Assembly (NCBI GenBank): GCA_020746835.1
Contig: JAGPNK010000010.1
Location: forward strand, 868,001 to 932,000
DNA length: 64,000 nucleotides
Reading direction: 5' to 3'
DNA from: Stachybotrys elegans
Lineage: Eukaryota > Ascomycota > Sordariomycetes > Hypocreales > Stachybotryaceae
The position numbers and the translations under genes were made by a program. Positions 59,191-64,000 of the stretch are shown here, piece after piece (position 1 is the first letter of the stretch; every line of letters starts with the position of its first letter). The notes below the pieces were generated by a model. It saw only the letters and a list, made by a program, of their open reading frames with translations. It was not told where the DNA came from and ran no database searches.

Positions 59191-60333
59191 CTTGGTAATA
59201 TGGGGCGTCGAGAGGGTGGATTCTGGGATATCGATAGCTTGACGATGGCTCTCTCTAACAATATGCATAAGAGCAGATTAATGATAGACCATATGGTAGA
59301 TACGCGCACAGCGAGAGATAGTGAGTAGGATAAATGAAACACAAGGCGAGTATGACGATAGATGAAGCAGGAAACAATAATTCAGGACAGGAACCGTCAG
59401 CGGAGAAAATCAGGCTGCGGCTGAAAGACTGCCCAATCTCATGTGGAGCGAGGTTACATCAGAAGCTGTCTTGGGCATAGTGATTAGCCGCCTTGTGAAA
59501 GTAGGCAGCCAACAATTGCAATAAGCAGATGGCAGCTCTATATAAGTGCTCTTCCTCATGGTACCATCCTGCGTTCGAATCAACATGTAGTTCCCTATGC
59601 AGTTGTTCGCTGCAATCCAGAAATCCCTCTCAATATTTTATCTTGAGTGTAGCGGTCTTATGACAAGGTTACAGATCCATCTAATGCCGCTTTACGGACG
59701 GGTATCTAGGAATGGATTAGGATGTATTCTGCCCCCTTGCACTTCGGCTCTCACCTCCCACCTGACCAATGGGTGTCTGGCAGCCCCAAACTTGCTGAAT
59801 TTCGTCAATTCAGCCTTGCCAGCCTACCGAGGCTTATATGTCCCCGTAGGCACCAGGACCAGCAATGGTAAGGGGTCTCCAGAAGTTGAACAGTGAGAAC
59901 AACCCAAGACGCAGTCATGTTCTTACTACAAATGGTTCAATAAGAAATCGTTACATCACTGTGCTGCTGAACGCCAGGGGCAGACACACCTTGTGAAGAA
60001 ACAGGGGTCTATTGAACCTCTATTGACGACCACTTTAGGCTCTTGGTAACACGGCATGGTGCCCCCAACGGCATCTATTGAGTCCAGACCTATTCACCGC
60101 TACATCAAGTTGTAACCCCTGGCTCGATAGGAAATATCTCGTGTAAAGAGGACCCGTGAGCTCGCAAGGCCAACGGCTAACCTGTCTAGCCAAGCCAAGC
60201 CCATCGCCAGCATGCAGGCTGACAATCCCTTCTTTGCCCCGACAAGCCACTTAACTTGCCGTGTCCCGCTTTCGCCCATCCATCCGATTGCAGATCAGGA
60301 TCTGCATTTGTAACTGAAAGCAAGAAAACAAAC
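59191..60333. other. divergent intergenic region with a possible small gene
   Basis: Between the NLR and lipase start codons. A TATATAAG box at 59539-59546 precedes a 99-codon plus-strand frame (59597-59896) of uncertain reality. Nothing else is recognised. Confidence 0.4.
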
Positions 60334-61800
60334 ATGGCGGCGATCCCACGTTTTCTGGCTGCCTGCATGGCGATGGCTTCGCCGTTGGTGTATGCCCAGC
60401 TTCTCCAACCACAGACAAACACATGGAACTCGACCTTTTCCCTCACCGAGGAGCAGATCGCTTCGCTCAACCTGTCAGCCACGGCGGCGAACAACATCAA
60501 CATTGCGGCCCGGTTTGAGCAGAGCAATTGGGCTACCGGCTCTGTCTTCACAGACCCCTTCTACACTCATCTGCCCACAAACGCCAGCTGGGCTCCGGCG
60601 GGATCAGTCCTCAAGGTTGAAGCCTTCACCTCCACGTCGACGTACACCATTTCGCCGGCACTCGCCTTGTCCAGGATCGTCTACCAATCCAAGACGCTCA
60701 ACGGCACGCTCGTGCCCGTCTCGGCCTTCATCCTCTGGCCGTACCGACCTCGCGGCGGCGCATCAGTGTCGCCTCTCGTGTCCTGGGGTCATGGCACGTC
60801 CGGCCTCACCCCTGAATGCGGCCCATCGCACGTTCGAAACCTCTGGCAGCAGTTCGCAGGGCCGTATAGCCTCGCCCTCGCTGGCTATGCCGTCGTAGCA
60901 ACAGACTATGCCGGCCTCGGAGTCCCCGTGTACCCCGATGGATCAGAAATAATCCACCAGTACCTGGCATCGCCTGCGTCGGGCAATGACATGCTGTATG
61001 CCGCGCAGGCAGCGCAAGCCGCTTTCCCCGGCGAACTGTCTCCGAACTTTGCTGTAGTAGGCCACTCCCAAGGCGGAGGAGCCGCTTGGGGCGCAGCTCG
61101 CCAGCAAGTTGAAGCCCAAGTACCCGGATATCTGGGGGCCATCGCCGTCGCACCCGTGACAGATGCCATTGGAACCGGAAGAGAAAGCGGCGCGCTGGAC
61201 TACTCCTTCATCACCATAGCCAAGTCCCTGTTATCCATCTTCCCTAGCCTTTCGCTCTCCCAAATGCTCACCTCGACGGGCATCAACACCGTCCGGCTCT
61301 TTGACCAGGTCCAGGCCTGCAACTCCGTCATCAACACCGCCATAATACAGCTCCTAGCCGCAAACGCTACACTCAGCAGACATGAGTTCTGGGATAGCAT
61401 ATACATTAGCACCTGGGAGGACCTCGTGCGCGTATCGGAGGAGGAGACTGAAGGGCCGCTGTTGGTGATTCATGGTGTCGACGACGCCGTTATTCCTGAA
61501 GCCCTCACCTTTGCCGCCGTCCGAGGCACGTGTGACAAATTCCCCAGGACCCAATTGCAATACATCAGAGCTGCGGGCATGACACACACGTCTACTTTGT
61601 ATGCCACGCAGCAGATATGGTTCGAATGGCTGGATGCTCGATTTGACGAGGCGGCGCGGCGAGTGCGTCGGCCAAACCACAAAAGCTGTGAATGCAAAAT
61701 TAGCACCATCGGATCTCAGTCTCCACGGCCGCTCGACCAGTATAGGCACGAACCCAACTATTACCTGATGTTTGCGCTAGATTTTTACCAAGTTGCATAA
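60334..61800 (+). CDS. secretory lipase (LIP family)
   Basis: Single exon, 488 aa from the ATG at 60334 in AACATGG context; an upstream in-frame ATG at 60256 is less likely, as it would bury the signal peptide. The N-terminus MAAIPRFLAACMAMASPLVYA is a clear signal peptide. Family features are SWGHGTSGLTPECGPS, ATDYAGLGVP, the nucleophile serine in VVGHSQGGGAAWGAA, the acid in VIHGVDDAVIPE and His in AAGMTHTSTLYATQ. This order fits the secretory lipase family (PF03583), known from Candida LIP genes and many filamentous fungi. It is extracellular triacylglycerol or ester hydrolysis. About ten NxS/T sites suggest N-glycosylation. Its stop lies 258 bp from the convergent glycerol-3-phosphate dehydrogenase stop. 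Confidence 0.9.
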   Translation: MAAIPRFLAACMAMASPLVYAQLLQPQTNTWNSTFSLTEEQIASLNLSATAANNINIAARFEQSNWATGSVFTDPFYTHLPTNASWAPAGSVLKVEAFTSTSTYTISPALALSRIVYQSKTLNGTLVPVSAFILWPYRPRGGASVSPLVSWGHGTSGLTPECGPSHVRNLWQQFAGPYSLALAGYAVVATDYAGLGVPVYPDGSEIIHQYLASPASGNDMLYAAQAAQAAFPGELSPNFAVVGHSQGGGAAWGAARQQVEAQVPGYLGAIAVAPVTDAIGTGRESGALDYSFITIAKSLLSIFPSLSLSQMLTSTGINTVRLFDQVQACNSVINTAIIQLLAANATLSRHEFWDSIYISTWEDLVRVSEEETEGPLLVIHGVDDAVIPEALTFAAVRGTCDKFPRTQLQYIRAAGMTHTSTLYATQQIWFEWLDARFDEAARRVRRPNHKSCECKISTIGSQSPRPLDQYRHEPNYYLMFALDFYQVA

Positions 61801-62058
61801 TTAGTTCACGTCAGATAAGTGCCATGCCCCCTCACGATGAGACGAAGACGGCCTGACTGGTGTGAAAAGCACTAGGCTGGCTGAATTAATATATATAAGA
61901 TGGCTATTTCCAAACTGGCCGTGCACCAACAATCTATGACATACGCCACGTCCCGTACCCCTTGAACCGGTTGTTGTTCCCATGCCTCGTGTTCCCAGAT
62001 AACCCTTGCCCATGTCCCTATCGTCTTGTACCGCTATCCATATTCCGGTGTTGGCACA

Positions 62059-63487
62059 TTATGAATCCGCAACAAGGTTGGGAATGTCATCGACCTTCTT
62101 GGTACCCTTCAGGATGTCATTGACGGCAGTAAAGAGAGGGTATTCCTTCTCCAAGCCCCTCGCCTTGAGGAAGCTGTTGACCTCAAATGCTGTCGAAGTA
62201 CCCTGGAGCTTCTGTCCGTTGAGATCCTGCTCCTCAATCTCCTGGACCGACACGCCCTTCTGGACAGCCTTCTTGGCGCACTTAAAGTTACGACCGCCAG
62301 AGCAAGACGTGATCAGATCGGCTACACCGGCCGAAGACTCGGTGAAGGTCTCAGTTCGAACCGTCTTACTGAAGAACTCCTTGCCAAACTTGACCATCTC
62401 CATAAGACCCACGCGCATGATGGCGGCCTTGCCGTTGTCTCCCCAGCCCCGACCATCAACGAAGCCAGCAGCAAGGGCGACAATGTTCTTCAGGGCACCA
62501 CCCAGAGATACACCAGCAACATCCGAAACCATCTGGACGTGGAAGTAAGGTCGGTGGAAGAGGGCACGGAAAGTGTCGTGGTCGAGAGGAGGGTACTCAG
62601 GAGGAACAGCCGTCAGTTTCGTCTTGGATGTTCGTCCACGGGCATCCCGGTGCTGGAGTTCGGTGAGGGGCTCAAGACCACCAGCTCCGGGGTTGGGGCT
62701 CCTTGTGCGGGGGGTAGGGTTCCTGCTGTTGTCCATGGGCGGAGGGTCGTAGGCAATGGTCGTCTCAGACCACTTCTCTTCGGCAATTTCGCTGGCAATA
62801 TTGGCACCGCTGAGGGCACCGCAGTAGATACCCAGGCCATCGCCAATCCACTCGCTGAAGAGGCTCACGCCGTCATCGGTGACGTTGACGCCCTTGATGC
62901 AGCTGATGCCACGAGCATAGGGGAGAATGTGGCCCCGCAGCTGCTCGCAGACCTTTCCGATGAACTGGTGAGGGAGGTTAAAGACGAGGATAGTGGAGTC
63001 TTTGACCGCATCCTGGAGGGAGGGGTTGGCGACGAGGTTCTTGGGCAGGGCGATGCCGGGCAGATACTTGACGTTCTCGTGGTGCTGGTTGATGATGGCG
63101 GTGAGCTTCTGGGGCTTGTCGCCGATGGAACAATCGTAATGCTTCGACTCCTCGGGAATCACGACATCCTCCTCATACACCCACATGTGAACCTCCTCCT
63201 CGAATATGTCCTTGTGCTCTCGAGTGTTCTCGGCAATGATCTTGGAAATGGTAGAACCCCTGAGGACACATTGGTTAGAGTGGATGGTCCTATAATGGCA
63301 GAGGGAAGCAGTGGATTTACCAGTTACCAGATCCAACCACCGTCACCTTGTGCTTCTTTTCGAAGCCGCCCAGGTGCGTAGCGCCATTCATCTTGTATAC
63401 GGGTGTGGTAGAGAAGTATCGTAGCTTTGAAACAGCTCGGAAGCTTGTCGAGGTAGTCCAGCAGCGCACGGAGAGACAACGGAGCAT
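62059..63487 (-). CDS. GPD1: glycerol-3-phosphate dehydrogenase, NAD-dependent
   Basis: Two exons, 63487-63321 and 63259-62059: 455 aa from the upstream ATG, or 423 aa from the ATG at 63391 ([18 protein letters not shown]). The join restores the NAD-binding loop VVGSGNWGSTISKI. Other marks are [66 protein letters not shown] and [17 protein letters not shown]. It reduces dihydroxyacetone phosphate to glycerol-3-phosphate for lipid and glycerol synthesis and redox balance. A Pro/Ser-rich loop (about residues 240-285) is inserted relative to the yeast enzyme, which is common in filamentous fungi. The first 32 residues have Arg/Ser/Thr-rich composition with [10 protein letters not shown], like a mitochondrial presequence (see findings), so both starts may be used. 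Confidence 0.9.
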
Positions 63488-64000
63488 GGCAGAACGAAGA
63501 CACGCTGAGGGAGGGGCGACAATATCGTATTATGTAGTAGGTGCTCTAGCAGGTGCGGGTGGACAGAAAAAGCAGACCTCAGCTCATGACGCACTACCCA
63601 CCTCTGCTGTGGCGTGTGGCTGATGAAGGCATGCTTGCCGGATAGAGCTTAGACGGATGAGTCTGGTGGGGCTCAACATGGATTCATCCCTGCAACCAAA
63701 CAGAACGGACCGAGATGCGAGGTCAATCACATGCAAGCTTCTGAAGTCTGATGGTTCCAGTGGGTAAACAGGTGACGGAGATTGATCATGCTGAAACGGC
63801 ATCTCGGTATATTTTACACATGAAGCGAGGTTGCGCAGCTGCGATCACCAACCTCGGGTCGAAAGTCAATGGCGGGATTGAGTTACCTAGGTAGGGAGTG
63901 GCGCACAGCTAGGGCCGCCCAAAACGCAACATCAACAGGCACGGTATTTGCCCTGAAAATCATCAAATTACTGCCCAAGATAAGATAGGTAGTCAATTCC
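63488..64000. other. upstream region of GPD1
   Basis: Presumably the GPD1 promoter; no gene is recognised up to the window edge. Confidence 0.45.

Overview
The window is nuclear DNA of a filamentous ascomycete, most likely a Sordariomycete. The evidence is short spliceosomal introns (about 45-110 bp, GTAWGT-type donors, YAG acceptors), GC-rich coding exons, kb-scale intergenic spacers with pyrimidine- and purine-rich tracts, and a set of typical filamentous-fungal proteins. These include SEC1, UBA1, a 4E-T-like eIF4E-binding protein, CSC1/TMEM63, glycogen debranching enzyme, an NLR-type STAND protein and a secretory lipase. I found no tRNA, rRNA, CRISPR or intact transposon.

Layout. 1-8.6 kb: the end of a G-patch protein gene, then sec1 (exocytosis, 5 exons), then a convergent gene for an eIF4E-binding 4E-T-like protein whose first exon carries the eIF4E-binding motif. 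9.9-17.3 kb: three minus-strand housekeeping genes, namely an ECM4-type glutathionyl-hydroquinone reductase, ubiquitin-activating enzyme UBA1, and FKBP12 split into six small exons. 19.2-27.2 kb: a C2-domain protein, then four small-molecule enzymes close together: a hotdog thioesterase, an NAD(P)-binding Rossmann protein, a flavin monooxygenase fused to a DUF6314-like domain, and a dienelactone hydrolase. 27.3-35.5 kb: an unrecognised coiled-coil/proline-rich protein, D-lactate dehydrogenase, the CSC1-type channel and an EthD-like protein.

35.5-41.9 kb is gene-poor. It holds a (GGA)n microsatellite and one candidate small gene (82 aa) with its own TATA box and intron. At 41.9 kb is a single-pass membrane protein with a divergent eight-cysteine CFEM-like domain and no signal peptide. 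Glycogen debranching enzyme occupies 43.5-48.3 kb.

The most interesting part is 50.7-59.2 kb. It contains a decayed NACHT-type NLR with a SERAC1/lipase-like N-terminus, a secreted type-B carboxylesterase, and an intact, tail-to-tail PNP-NB-ARC-TPR NLR with a basic AT-hook-like insertion. The window ends with a secretory lipase and NAD-dependent glycerol-3-phosphate dehydrogenase. The latter, like the ECM4-type gene, has an in-frame upstream start that adds a presequence resembling a mitochondrial targeting signal.

Exon joins were deduced by eye from splice consensus, reading phase and family conservation. No transcript evidence was available.
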